A DNA stretch of 64,000 nt, taken from contig CM036756.1 in the NCBI GenBank assembly GCA_020796225.1, positions 56,884,616-56,948,615 on the forward strand. The letters are read 5' to 3'. The position numbers were made by a program, and so were the translations under genes. The notes below the pieces were generated by a model, which did not search any database, was not told the DNA's origin, and worked only from the letters and a program-made list of their open reading frames with translations. Each line of letters begins with the position of its first letter. Position 1 is the first letter of the stretch. This document shows, piece after piece, positions 10,955 through 21,544 of this stretch. The stretch comes from Arion vulgaris (lineage: Eukaryota > Mollusca > Gastropoda > Stylommatophora > Arionidae).

Positions 10955-11303
10955 AGCTTCAAATAACATGTCTAGCATTTGTTTCCCGAGAGCTTCACAT
11001 AACATGTCTAGCATTTGTTTCCCGAGAGCTTCACATAATATGTCTAGCATTTGTTTCCCGAGAGCTTCACATAATATGTCTAGCATTTGTTTCCCGAGAG
11101 CTTCACATAACATGTCTAGCTAGCATTTGTTTCCCGAGAGCTTCACATAACATGTCTAGCATTTGTTTCCCGAGAGCTTCACATAACATGTCTAGCATTT
11201 GTTTCCCGAGAGCTTCACATAACATGTCTAGCATTTGTTTCCCGAGAGCTTCACATAACATGTCTAGCATTTGTTTCCCGAGAGCTTCACATAACATGTC
11301 TTA
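10955..11303 (+). repeat. 36-bp minisatellite, about 10 copies
   Basis: The unit is ACATGTCTAGCATTTGTTTC plus CCGAGAGCTTCACATA. Being 36 bp (12 codons), it leaves open frames on both strands, including one of 128 codons at 10918-11304; these are by-products. One unit near 11116 has a 4-bp TAGC duplication. Confidence 0.95.
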
Positions 11304-11527
11304 GTATTTATTTCCGAAATTAAAAATATCATAATAAATTCATAAAAGATTCAATTCATAGATGATAAACAAATGAAATTGTTGCTTACATGACGAAAAT
11401 GTCTTGGTAACGTCTACCCTAGAGAGACACACATTGGAAAATAAAATAAATGAATACAACACAAGAAAAGGATCAAGTATAAGATAGAGTGACAACATCA
11501 AGAACAACATTAGAACAAATGAATAGA
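11304..11527. other. Unassigned AT-rich spacer
   Basis: Spacer between two arrays with no recognisable feature. Confidence 0.4.
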
Positions 11528-11656
11528 GCAACTTAAAAAGTGTACTAGACAAGACACTTAAAAAGTGTATTAGACAAGACACTTAAAAAGTGTATTAGAC
11601 AAGACACTTAAAAAGTGTACTAGACAAGACACTTAAAAAGTGTACTAGACAAGACA
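11528..11656 (+). repeat. 25-bp tandem repeat, 5 copies
   Basis: ACTTAAAAAGTGTACTAGAC plus AAGAC repeats five times and ends directly at the start of the SRE copy at 11661. The unit contains the palindrome ACTTTTTAAGT-like core CTTAAAAAG. Confidence 0.92.
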
Positions 11657-11660
11657 CACC

Positions 11661-11921
11661 GCCCGTGTGTTGCCAGGGCTCACAGGGGGAGCAAAGAATA
11701 GTCATACTTCGACCTACAAGCATGTCGTAAGAGGCGACTGAGGTAGGAGCCTAGGGAAGCTACCATAGTAAATAAAAAAACGTCCCAGAAATCGGATGTG
11801 TTGGCCTATTTGTAGGCGCATAACTGGCACCACGCACGATCGTTCTTAGGCTCAGATCACATACAAATCACAAAGAGAGGTTAACAAGTGGTCGATTTAG
11901 AGCGTTCGAAGAAGAAGAAGA
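11661..11921 (+). mobile_element. SRE family copy
   Basis: Full-length copy: GCCCGTGTGTTGCC at the start, GTCGTAAGAGGCGACTGAGG near 11726, AAATCACAAAGAG near 11865 and a GAAGAAGAAG tail. It lies immediately after the 25-bp array. Confidence 0.88.
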
Positions 11922-11955
11922 TGAAAAGATGCACATAATTTCCACACACATCCTC

Positions 11956-11987
11956 CCCCACCACCACCACCACCACCACCACCACAC
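11956..11987 (+). repeat. (CCA)n microsatellite
   Basis: About ten CCA/CAC triplets. It explains the poly-Gly frame on the minus strand. Confidence 0.95.
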
Positions 11988-11989
11988 CT

Positions 11990-12469
11990 CCGTGAGATAC
12001 AATAGAAGAAATCAAAGAAGAATAAAAATATTAAAAAGATGGAAATGGATAACATAGAACTTAATGACACGAATATACTTGAAATCAAATGTTAAAAATG
12101 TTAACAAGAAAGGGAAACATACAAAAGCTTCAGTTCATATCGGTAGAATATGAATTATAGTGAAGGAAAAACACACCTTCACAAACAAGAGAAATGGAAA
12201 CAATGTGGGTAAAATTGACGTAGAAACAAATATCTGTAAGTGATGAATGTATTTGCTCGTGGTGAACTGTCAACAAGCAGCGGTAGACGGGAAGAGGGTG
12301 GAAGAGACATTAATGACAGCTCTAATGCGTACGGTGCCACAGGCTGAAAATAATGTATTTAATGAAAGGTATAAAATAGTATTTAGAAAAAAATAATCAA
12401 AAAATGCATAGGATTTGAAATTATTGTCTGCAAATTTGCAGTACTGAGTGACTGTTAGGACAACGATCA
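11990..12469. other. Unassigned sequence
   Basis: No gene or recognised repeat. Confidence 0.35.
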
Positions 12470-13560
12470 ATGAACTTCGGTGACTAACCAAGAGTGCTTC
12501 GAACTTGTTCTAACATGACTATCATACTTGCAGTTCAGTGAATAACCTAGAGTGCTTCGAACTTTCTCTAAGAGGACTATCATCCCTGCTCTTCGGTGAC
12601 TAACCAAGAGTGCTTCGAACTTGTTCTAACAGGACTATTATCCCTGCAGTTCAGTGAATAACCAAGAGCATTTCTCAAAGCTAAATGAGTGAACGGCAGT
12701 GGAAAAACATAGATGTGCTTTTAAATATACGTGTTACAGAAGAGTTATTCGTATATCATGGACAGAGAAGAGAACAAATAGATCTATCCAGAAAGAACTC
12801 AAAATCAAAGAAAACTGGCTGATGCTACAAAAAATATAACATCGAGTGCTTCAAACTCTTTCTAACTGGACTATTATCAATGCAGTTCAGTAAATAACCA
12901 AGAGTGCTTCGAACTTTTTCTAACAGGACTATCATAACTTCACTTCGGTGAATACCCTCAAGTGGTTCGAACTCTTTCTAAGAGGACTATCATCATCCCT
13001 GAACTTCGGTGAATAACTAAGAGCGCTTCGAACTCTTTCTAACAGGACTTTCATCCTAGCAGTTTAGTGAATAACAGTGAGAGCTTGGTGCTCTTTATGA
13101 TGGGACCATCATCCATTGGGACCAGTCCAATGACTAACCAAGAGTGCTTCGAACTTTTTCTAACAGGACTAGTATCCATGCAGTCCAATGACTAACCAAG
13201 AGTGCTTCGAACTTTTTCTAACAGGACTAGTATCTATGCAGTTCAATGACTAACCAAGAGTGCTTCGAACTTTTTCTAACAGGACTAGTATCCATGCAGT
13301 CCAATGACTAACCAAGAGTGCTTCGAACTTTTTCTAACAGGACTAGTATCCATGCAGTCCAATGACTAACCAAGAGTGCTTCGAACTTTTTCTAACAGGA
13401 CTAGTATCTATGCAGTTCAATGACTAACCAAGAGTGCTTCGAACTTTTTCTAACAGGACTAGTATCCATGCAGTCCAATGACTAACCAAGAGCGCTTCGA
13501 ACTTTTTCTAACAAGACCATCATAACTTCACTTCGGTGAATAGCCTCGAGTGCTTCGAAC
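12470..13560 (-). repeat. 58-bp satellite derived from SINE-C 3' end
   Basis: Units such as CCAATGACTAACCAAGAGTG...CTAACAGGACTAGTATC recur at 58 bp. Aligned with the reverse strand of SINE-C, the unit matches its last 60 bp (AGGACCATCATC, CACTTCGGTGAGTAACCA, CTTTCTTACAC). The array runs directly into SINE-C body sequence at about 13560. A foreign stretch interrupts it at about 12670-12840. Neighbouring units at 13130-13480 are nearly identical, so homogenisation is recent there. Confidence 0.9.
12700..12840 (+). repeat. Dispersed repeat R within the 58-bp array
   Basis: It contains GACAGAGAAGAGAACAAATA and AAAGAAAACTGGCTGATG. Parts recur at 40665-40700, 54795-54895 and 55425-55470, so this is an insertion of an unclassified interspersed repeat into the array. 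Confidence 0.6.
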
Positions 13561-13860
13561 TCTTTCTTACACAGGAAGATCCCAACGACAGCGCACGAGC
13601 GCATGTAAAACTAGTAATGGTTGAAAATATAAGTTTGAGAATAATAAAATGTGTGTAGGAATGTTATATTTAATTGATGTTAATGATTTTTACTCGCACA
13701 GCACAATTCCAGCCGTATTGATTTTCAATTGCTAATGTTTCTGTAACGTGCTTAACTTGAATAATGAATCTACGCTTTATTGTTCGTTGTTTGATATGAC
13801 TAGAAACTTGATCTCATCTACATTGAAATAAAGGATCACACATTTTCCCCATCATTAAGT
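13556..13860 (-). mobile_element. SINE-C, head-truncated copy
   Basis: After the array, the sequence follows the SINE-C body in reverse (TTACACAGGAAGATC, ATTGATTTTCAATTGC-like, GACTAGAAACTTGATCTC, CTACATTGAAATAAAGGATC). It stops before the tRNA-like head. It is old and diverged, and is the likely source of the 58-bp array. Confidence 0.7.
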
Positions 13861-13861
13861 T

Positions 13862-13990
13862 GACAACGTGAACGAGTGCTACAAAGTTCGTGCACTGCCG
13901 CTTATATCTTCATATGTAAGAAAGAGATTAAAGCAAAGATGGTTATTTACCAAAGTGCAATGATAATGATTCTATCAATCAATCAATACT
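13862..13990 (+). mobile_element. SINE-C 3' fragment
   Basis: It shows AAGAAAGAGAT, ACCAAAGTGCAATGATAATG and an (ATCA)n tail at 13974-13990, on the opposite strand to the preceding copy. The two form an inverted pair. Confidence 0.75.
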
Positions 13991-14784
13991 GAAATGGACA
14001 ACGAAAATAATGAATTGTTTTGAACCTAGAACTAATCAGCACAAACTGAAATTTTCTGAATGATGATTTCTAGACAATATTGGCATCAAGTTCAAAGGGT
14101 ACAGACGGTGTCAAAGACCTGCCACTCATCTTTACTACATCTGTCCTATTGACCTGTTGAAATGTATTGGTCTCACTTGAAAGTGATATTCAGAAATGAT
14201 TCTTTCTCGTTGTGAAGAAGAAACTTGTCAGATAGAGAAACCTTAACTGGGCGCAAGATGCCAGACAGTCAGACAAGATAATGACAATCCCCTCTAAACA
14301 GCGTCAAAAGGTCAGACAAACGGTTGGAAGAGTTCCCGTCGTTCTATCATCCTTACAGAGTGAAGCAGCAGGGGAAAAAAGCATGAATGGAAAAGGAATG
14401 GTTCAAAGGTGTGACAGAGATTCGGGACAGAGGGATGATAGCAAGGTAGACGAGAAGATTCACCGCTGAGAGCATTGGAACATGAGGAAGACAGATATAT
14501 AATTGAAAGAGGAATATCAAGCGATGGAAAAGCAGCTTATGTCAGAGTGTACCATAGGGAAATGAATGTATTTTGCTGGAAGTCCACTGCAGATAATCTT
14601 CTATGTGGAGATTATGCGTTGATGAATTGAGAAGATGAAAAGACACAATTATATTTAAAACAAGGCCAGGAATTCGAAAGAAAATGGTAAAGGAAACCCC
14701 CATCGTTCTAGTTATTTGTAGCAAAAACGTTCTCATGCCATTATCTTATGTAAGTGTGATTTACTTTAAGGTCTCAAGCCGAAT
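13991..14784. other. Unassigned sequence
   Basis: No supported gene. Open frames here are 65 codons or less and unremarkable. Confidence 0.35.
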
Positions 14785-14925
14785 GATTGACTTAAATGCA
14801 CCGGATTTTACCTCATACGGCTCTGTTCCTCTCCGCAGAAATAACACGCCCCCTGCCAAGAGAACTGCACAAAGCACGAACTCCGTAGTTCTAGCAACAA
14901 TCCTAGGGATTTCTGGGGACAAAAA
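14785..14925 (-). mobile_element. SINE-B fragment
   Basis: It matches the body of SINE-B (ACTGCACAAAGCACGAACTC, AGCAACAATCCTAGGG) but lacks the tRNA-like head. Better copies are at 41719-41959 and 45010-45245. Confidence 0.75.
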
Positions 14926-14949
14926 TAATTTATTTAAAAAAATTATTAT

Positions 14950-15094
14950 TAATTTCTTCTTTAAGGAGTCACGACCCCTAATCGTCTGAACACCCCCTAA
15001 ATTCTTCTGAGCCCACTATCGCCCCCATAGAACGCTTCAGCGTCCACTGGAAAGGGGGAGAGGGCTGTACCGCCCACTTTGGGAAACGCTGCTC
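14950..15094 (+). mobile_element. Possible hAT-type MITE end
   Basis: The stretch ends in CACTTTGGGAAACGCTG, which resembles the terminal repeat of many hAT nonautonomous elements. The matching left end is not visible, so it is truncated or the call is wrong. Confidence 0.3.
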
Positions 15095-15169
15095 TAAACT
15101 AACCTTATTATCATCATGTGCCATAGTAACTGTCAGTACACAGCCAACTCTAAATTGGACAACATAACT

Positions 15170-15490
15170 GACCGGGGAAACCCTGACCTAGTTTTGAGTT
15201 GGGGGTTGGATTTTGTTTATGTTTGATAGAACACTGCAAGCTTTTTGCAATTTTACTCAATTCTATGAGTCTATGGTTATTTATTAATGAAAAATATTAA
15301 TAATAATGATATTTCTTATTGTTAGACTTCACTTGTTACATAACATAACCTTGAGTTACCATGTGTTGATTTTAAAATAAATTCGTCTATATACAGCAAT
15401 ACTGGAATGCGAGATCCTGTGAAGGTTGTGGTCTTATTTTCTATAATTTTTACCAGAGTCCGCTGGTCGTATGGTTATCGGGGGCTACGG
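15170..15490 (-). mobile_element. Family VII element, unexpanded copy
   Basis: In reverse orientation it matches the flanks of the 2938-4612 array (TTTTTGCAATTTTACTCAAT, TTGTTACATAACATAACCTT, GTGGTCTTATTTTCT). It holds a single diverged copy of the 67-bp unit. Confidence 0.75.
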
Positions 15491-15597
15491 TCAGTAACAG
15501 TGGAACTCCACAAAAATCTCTTCAAAATACTGATTTATTAGTTCGGATGTTGCTATTTTCCCCGCGTTATTAAGTCAAGAGAACCTACTCAAATGTA

Positions 15598-15710
15598 AAA
15601 CAGGTAATCACAAAGTACTGTAGTTTTACAAATTACAAAAACAATGACAAAATACAGCAACGTTTCGACCAACAAGGTCTTTATCAAGCAAACGAACAAC
15701 AGGAGTTCTC
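15598..15710 (-). mobile_element. Penelope-like terminal fragment
   Basis: AATCACAAAGTACTGTAGTT followed by ACGTTTCGACCAACAAGG. The same block occurs beside the Penelope-like pseudogene at 18480-18560 and at 48195-48300. On the minus strand 15661-15688 resembles a degenerate hammerhead ribozyme core. Confidence 0.6.
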
Positions 15711-16229
15711 ATGCCATTATCATATAATAGCTGTACTCAAATGTAGTATGCCGTTTCCTGAACGTCGTACTTATCTTAGCCAGCATGACATACTCGATGT
15801 CTGGTCTGTTCTTACGCCACCATCATCCACAATTTCTAGGTGTACGTATCGTCACCGTCGTATTGGTCGTTCCTTTCTCATCTACAAGTGACCATTTCCT
15901 CAATTATTGCTTCTCCCAAACCACTGTGCCGTTCAATGTTTATATCTTCTGTGGTAAATGTATTTTTCCTCATCTCTATTCAATGTATTGTACAAATTTC
16001 TATGTAGAACTTTGAGAAACTAGACAAGCATATATTTATCATTTTATGAATCGCACACAAAAGTCTGTTATAGGAATATATTCTTATCTTGGTGATCTGA
16101 GGCAAACCAGGATTAGAGAAAATGAAAGATATATCTAAATTCTGGAACTTGTGTGATTTCTCATTGTTAACATGCATGCTGATTTGGTTGGGATGATCTA
16201 CCTATTTGCAATGCTTGTTTTGTTAGTAT
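15700..16229. other. Unassigned sequence
   Basis: A 76-codon frame at 15785-16015 has no recognised domain. No array present. Confidence 0.35.
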
Positions 16230-16357
16230 TGATTTTCATATTGCATTTTCCACAAGTTGATTGTAATGTAATTATCTGAGGGAGTCAACATTTTCATATT
16301 GTATTTTCCACAAGTTGATTGTAATGTAGTTATCTCAGGGAGTCAACATTTTCATAT
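16230..16357 (+). repeat. 58-bp tandem duplication
   Basis: TTTTCATATTGTATTTTCCA through GGGAGTCAACA is present twice, with the start of a third copy. It is unrelated to the 58-bp array at 13 kb. Confidence 0.85.
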
Positions 16358-16389
16358 TTAGCTTGTCTTTGAGGTTGTGTCCAGAGTCA

Positions 16390-16600
16390 ATCAAGTGCCA
16401 TGCTCATCGGCGTAAACGATCATGTCTCTCCACAACTCTTTCTACCTGGTGTATGTAATCAGTTCTGACGTCGATCTTGTGTCGAACCATAATGTTCGTC
16501 ATCATCTTCTCCCTCTGTCTTCCACGATCTATCCTTTCCTGAATTTTACCTCTTGTCACCAAATGTTCTAAAGAGTATAAAACTGACAAGTACTGAAGAC
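16390..16600 (-). mobile_element. LINE-E 3' fragment
   Basis: The minus frame encodes Leu-Val-Thr-Arg-Gly-Lys-Ile-Gln and Arg-Gly-Arg-Gln-Arg-Glu-Lys-Met, the basic block before the C-terminus of RTE/CR1-like polyproteins. DNA resembles 5171-5370. Confidence 0.65.
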
Positions 16601-17345
16601 ACGATGGTTGTTTGAGATTTGAGAGGAGTGAAACGACAAACTATTCTATTGAAAAACTTAACTAGGGGACAGATGAGAGGAGTAAGGACGATCCACACCG
16701 TCTGGTATAGGAATACGAGTATAATCCATGCTTATCCAAGGATACAAACAAAGAAACAACAAACATGTTATGTCATTTTTGTTCTCCTGGTAAATTCATA
16801 CGTTGTCTTTATCCGTTTGAATTTCATTTGACTTAAGTTGTGCAACCACTGCTATTCATACAGCCAACGCCCCCTCTGAGGCCTCTCTTTATTATGTTTT
16901 CCAGCGTTTCTGGTCCGAAGAATGGGTTGGTTCATATTAAGCCTTTAGAAAATGTTTAGCTGTATTTAAACACGTTCGAACTCAGATCTGAGTATGTCAC
17001 ATCATCTATTCACTGCGTCTACTACTTGATTGCCATCCAGTGATCTCCGTGATTTGTAATCAATAGGTTGGTATCGATTGAAACTCTAGGTTCATTTTAA
17101 TTTTACTCAGTTCTGCTGTTCTCGTATCTGGCTAGAATCGTTCCGTTATCTATACCTGCAACTACATACCTCTTGGCAGTGCTATCGGTCTTAACTCTTT
17201 CCCTCCGTAATTTATTTTTACACTCGGAAGTATTTATAATGTAATATATACTGAAACAGCCAGTATAGTGGCTTTGCTTCATCTTAAAACATATTGCGAG
17301 ACAGTATATCTGCACAGAAGAGTGAAGGAGTTAATAATCACTATT
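16600..17345. other. Unassigned sequence
   Basis: No supported gene. Open frames of about 70 codons lack known motifs. Confidence 0.35.
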
Positions 17346-17349
17346 ATTC

Positions 17350-17447
17350 AATATTTCTGGTTCCATTGGAAACAAGATGGCATCACTGGCGGTGAACTCC
17401 TTGCAGAAAATTCAAGCCAAAGAATAAGTGCTCATGAAGTGCTGGTA
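17350..17447 (+). repeat. Left copy of a 98-bp direct repeat
   Basis: ATATTTCTGGTTCCATTGGA through GTGCTGGT; a second copy follows the SRE element at 17700-17800, about 85 percent identical by eye. Confidence 0.8.
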
Positions 17448-17452
17448 TCGCC

Positions 17453-17695
17453 GGAGCCCGCACGGAGAACAAAGAATAGTAACACTACGACCTACAGGGC
17501 ATATCGTGAGAAGCGACCGAGGTAGAGGCCTAGGAAGCTACCCTAGTAAATAAAAAGCGTCGCAGAAATCGCGTGTGCTGGCTTACTTGGTAGCGCATAA
17601 CTGGCACAACGTATAATAACTCTTAGGCTCAGATCACATACAAATCACAACGAGTGGTTTAACAAGTAGTCGATATAGATTATTCAAAGAAGAAA
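17453..17695 (+). mobile_element. SRE family copy
   Basis: GCCGGAGCCCGCACGGAG start, core diverged to ATATCGTGAGAAGCGACC, AAATCACAACGAG near 17644 and a degraded AAAGAAGAA tail. It lies exactly between two 98-bp direct repeats. Confidence 0.8.
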
Positions 17696-17699
17696 TTCG

Positions 17700-17800
17700 A
17701 TATTTTTGGCTCCATTAGAAACAATATTCCATCACACCTGGTGAACTCCTTGCAAGAAATTCCAAGCCAAAGAATAAGTGTTCTTGAAGTGCTGGTTCGA
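17700..17800 (+). repeat. Right copy of a 98-bp direct repeat
   Basis: ATATTTTTGGCTCCATTAGA through GTGCTGGT, paired with 17350-17447. Confidence 0.8.
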
Positions 17801-18439
17801 GTAGAATTTGATTGTGTATGATAACGTTTACTGCCCCATCACAATACTCTCTAGTAATCTTTCATGACATGATATATTATGGTCCAGTAGTTATTATTCA
17901 TATTGGAAAACCCCAGGGAAATCGGACACGTAGAATCAAGCTAATTATTCAATACTTTGACTTTTATCTAAGATGTGGTATTTCTTTTGGTCAACATGCT
18001 AGAGGAAACTGTCTGTGATCTTGTTTTACTGAAGAAAAAAAACTGGACAAAATAGAAGTGTGTATCGATATGTGAATGCTCCAATTCAGCTAGCTAAAAT
18101 TGTCAGCGGCATATCACTTACACCGTAGCTCCAGCTAAGATTCTTATAAGTTTTCCTACAATGTAAAAAGCTCCGGTACCAATGTGTAGGTGTTCGACTA
18201 GGGAAACGACTGTACATGATTTTAACATTCCCTCTAGTATGTAACTCGACATTGTTGTCATTAGTGCTTCTTCTACTTCTTCTTCTGCGGACGCTCGCTG
18301 TCAATTCAGGCGGTAGTCATGACGCCTGGTATTGCGCTTCTGACTGATTTTTGCGTGAGGCCTGCTTACCATTTGACTGGTGTCCCTCGCAAAGCCGTGA
18401 GCCGTCTTCATATGCCATTAATGTGATGTTTCTATACTA
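17801..18439. other. Unassigned sequence
   Basis: No gene found. A small TTCTTCTACTTCTTCTTC tract at 18267-18285 may be an old SRE tail. Confidence 0.35.
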
Positions 18440-18520
18440 CAATGAATTTCATTAGTGAAACATGTACAAACAAAGTACTATAGTTTTACAAAATACAGAA
18501 ACAGTGACGATAAACAGCAA

Positions 18521-18548
18521 CGTTTCGACCAACAAGGCCTTTATCAAG
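18521..18548 (-). ncRNA. Degenerate hammerhead-like motif
   Basis: Minus strand: TTGATAA, then a GGCC...GGTC stem, then GAAAC. The hammerhead core is CTGATGA-stem II-GAAA, so two core positions deviate. Established work describes hammerhead motifs in Penelope-like elements, which fits the location. Catalytic activity is unlikely with these changes. Confidence 0.4.
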
Positions 18549-18828
18549 CAAACGAACAAACAGGAGTGACAAATTAAAATGAAACACAAATGGACGACCA
18601 AATACCAACGTATCTAAGGAAAATCTGGAATAAAAACGAATAACGAAATAAATGTAACACAAAAACACACATAAAAACTAGAAATAGAACGGAAAAGAAA
18701 CAATGAAACATCTAGTAAATATATAACTTGAATACATGCAACATATACCCATATAGATTATAAAGCATGGGAAGAGAAAGTACTAAGAAGCATAAGAATG
18801 TAATACATGCAACATATACCCATATAGA

Positions 18829-19948
18829 TTACAAAGCATGGGAAGAGAAAGTACTAAGAAGCATAAGAATGTAATACGTTGAGCCCGCGTGGTCGCAAGG
18901 TACCATAAAAGAAATCAACCGATTCTCCAGAGCAAATCGACTACGATCATCAGAGGAACATGATCGGATGGATGTGACCTGGACATCGCAAGCTCCTGAA
19001 TGGCCAGTATCATTGAAATGGGTAGCTACAGGGTCACAGAGCATTGGCGTATATATCGCAAGTGTTGGGCGAATCGGTCACTGAGTCTCCTGCCGGTTTC
19101 CCCAATATAGGCCTTGTTGCACCGCTTGCAGATAATGGCATAGATAATATTACGGACTCGCACGTGAAACTGTCTTCAACAACGAACGTGGCTTTTGGAA
19201 AAGACACCGTGCGGGTCTGTATTACATAAGCACAAGTGTTGCAGCGCCGACGGCCACACTGGATGGTGCCAAAATGACTCTGGATGTTAGGCTTGAGGCG
19301 ACTGTGAACCAACATATCCTTAAGGCTTCTGTCCCGTCTGTACGCCACCAAAGGATAGTGTTGGAAGATTGAACGTGTCTCAGGATCAGACTGAAGAATG
19401 GAGAGATGACGGAATAAGACTTTCTTCACAAGGGAACTATGAGGGTTGAAAGTTAAGACAAGTTTCACCCTGTCAGAATTGGAAGTTCTATGCTGGTTAG
19501 AGAGAGCCTCCTGGCGAGAAATTTGCTGAACGCGCCGCATAGCAGAAGCAAGCACCTTATCTGGGTATAAGCGCTTACGAAAGAAATCCAGCATCTCGTG
19601 AGCTCTATCGAGGAAATCGTCGTCCTCGCTACAGAGGCGACGAAGGCGCAAGAGTTGAGAGAATGGTAAAGAATCACGACAAGCCTGGGAATGGGAAGAG
19701 GTATAAAGAAGAAAACTATGTGCATCAGTAGGCTTGTAGTATACTGATGTAGTGATGGTGGATAGGCTGATAGTGATAGTGATGTCAAGAAAGTTGACAC
19801 AAGAGGTAGAGATGTGAGATGAGAAATGAATTTCATTGCAACCACATTTTGTCTTATAAAACCAAAAAAGTGCATTCCTTATGTTCTTAAAAAAATAACA
19901 GATTCTGATTTTAAAAAAACTGTCAACACTAACAAGATAAACATTCAT
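18829..19948 (-). pseudogene. Penelope-like RT C-terminus and GIY-YIG endonuclease, frameshifted
   Basis: The first frame (19948-19190) shows Phe-Leu-Asp-Ile-Thr, Tyr-Lys-Pro-Thr-Asp, Leu-Arg-Leu-Arg-Arg-Leu-Cys-Ser and Val-Ala-Tyr-Arg-Arg, the usual blocks of the Penelope RT thumb and linker, then a Cys-X6-Cys-X2-Cys-like cluster. The endonuclease continues in a second frame (19154-19048) with Ile-Tyr-Ala-Ile and Ala-Tyr-Ile-Gly-Glu-Thr-Gly-Arg. It ends in a third frame (19044-18829) with His-Phe-Asn-Asp-Thr-Gly-His and an Arg-X4-Glu-Asn-Arg block. Two frameshifts and the missing palm make it a relic. DNA-level resemblance to an intact family member would settle its clade. Confidence 0.75.
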
Positions 19949-19960
19949 AGATGGAAAAAC

Positions 19961-20917
19961 ACAAAATAAGAGGAACTAATATGTTTAACTGACTGAATTA
20001 ACTGGTCGGTAACAGTGCTTGGCTATTTGAGAGATTTCATCAAAGCAATGATAACATATGCAACACTACTAATTCTGCTTGTTTGCATGTCGGAAACATT
20101 ACTAAAAATAGAAACGTTGACGTGGTATACGCATATGATGCGAAATACGGTGTACCGATTGGCACATGCTTCATGACAGGGTGCGATTAGCGCGTTAGAT
20201 GGCATTACGCCATTTTCAGATCTGATTGAAAAATTGCAACTAAATCCTTTCTTCATTTCGTTCGTTTGAAATGCTGTTTATGTATTCAATTTTGCATCTT
20301 GTATAAACTTCACTGTCTTTTGTAGCTCGCACTGAGGTTCGAGTATTTTTCTTTTCAATGTTGTTTCATTGATTCAGTAGGTTGAATTGTTTACTGACCT
20401 TCTTCTGGACTCTAATCCTATCTTGCCGAACATCGTAGGATCAGTAGAGATTTCTAGAAAGTGCTTTTCGTGGCCTGTGTTATTTCTGAGGTCCAGCCAA
20501 TTTTGACCAACCAACTTGTGTATACCCGGATTCAGAGATCAAGTGGGTAGTTTTCATTCAGAAAACTGAAAATGACTGTTCTACGTGCTCTGTTAATCCC
20601 TGAATGTTCAGCAGCTAAATAAAATACATTTTGATTAAACACTGAAAAATCTTAATGGAAAAATAACGTTTTTGATTTCCATCTGTCATTACTACATTCT
20701 TTCCCCCATCTTATATTAATGATGCCCATCCATCATCTCTCTTCAATTAAACGAGTGTTTTATTTCTTTGCGAGACTGATCCCTTAATTAACAAAAACTA
20801 AAGCAGACTTTCAAATAATAGCAGCATATGCCATGATTTCAATTCACGACCGCTGTACAATAAAATATACGAATATATAGACCAACAAGAACAATTATGA
20901 TAAGTTGCTGAACTTAC
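19961..20917. other. Unassigned sequence
   Basis: No gene or repeat recognised. It would be intron if the exon at 20918-21121 is real. Confidence 0.3.
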
Positions 20918-21121
20918 CTCTCCTTCAGACCTCTGCCGCAAAAAAGATTTGCGTAGGTGAGTAAGGTCTTCGATGATGGACGCCAAACTGGTCCGAGAAC
21001 GGCGCCGTTCATCGTGTTCTATATCCACCTTCAGCATGCCAATACTAGCGAAGCCACCAACCCCCTGTCGGTTTCCACCGCCGATAATCGTCATCCATAT
21101 GCCTACTACTGCTGCCGCCAA
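20918..21121 (-). CDS. Candidate exon, unknown product
   Basis: A 68-codon minus frame opens after a TGA and ends exactly at GAG|GTAAGTT, a near-consensus splice donor (intron begins at 20917). The encoded peptide is Gly-rich at first (Ile-Ile-Gly-Gly-Gly-Asn-Arg), then charged (Asp-Ile-Glu-His-Asp-Glu-Arg-Arg-Arg, Leu-Thr-His-Leu-Arg-Lys). GC content is higher than in its surroundings. There is no resemblance to the transposon families here, and I do not recognise the protein. The frame's first codon is TTG; an in-frame ATG lies about 10 codons in, or the exon may start at an internal acceptor. The evidence is a single splice signal plus composition. Confidence 0.3.
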
Positions 21122-21264
21122 TCATCCCAACGTACTAAAGTTGCCAGCGTGACTTGTGTCCATTTGCATAAATCCTCAAAATAGTACAAATCTTCTAAAC
21201 TAGTGTATACTTCAACAATTTCTTACGCTGGATTTGCTATTACTTTACACACACCTAACTTCAT

Positions 21265-21286
21265 CTATTATATATATATATATGCA
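21265..21286. repeat. (TA)n tract
   Basis: Short TATATA run in AT-rich DNA. Confidence 0.9.
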
Positions 21287-21544
21287 AACACAACTTTATT
21301 TTAAAATAAACACACAAACACTATAAACATGAAAATCGCTAACACTATATGTGTTAGGGATAGTTTTCATTATATGTGAAAATACACAAACACTATACGT
21401 GGAGATAAAAACACATTGTATATATTTACAAAGCACACGTCCTGTGGCACAAATGTCGGTAAACAGTAAAAAATCCCTGTAAGAATCGAAGAAATTGAAG
21501 AGAAGTATGTACTCGCTCAATTGTCACATCGCTGCACACTTTCC

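Larger units (their letters stand above)
18455..19960 (-). mobile_element. Penelope-like element, 5'-truncated
   Basis: It comprises a broken polyprotein (RT C-terminal part, linker, GIY-YIG) on the minus strand and, at its 3' side, the terminal block at 18480-18600 shared with 15600 and 48200. The catalytic RT palm is absent. A 72-bp direct duplication (18733-18877) lies within the 3' region. Penelope-like elements are retroelements that often carry GIY-YIG endonucleases and hammerhead motifs. Confidence 0.75.

Noticed and set aside
10918..11304. 128-residue protein and its minus-strand 64-residue counterpart
   Set aside because: Both come from a 36-bp tandem repeat whose length is a multiple of three.
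11897..12088. Glycine-rich protein on the minus strand
   Set aside because: The poly-Gly run is the (CCA)n microsatellite at 11956-11987.
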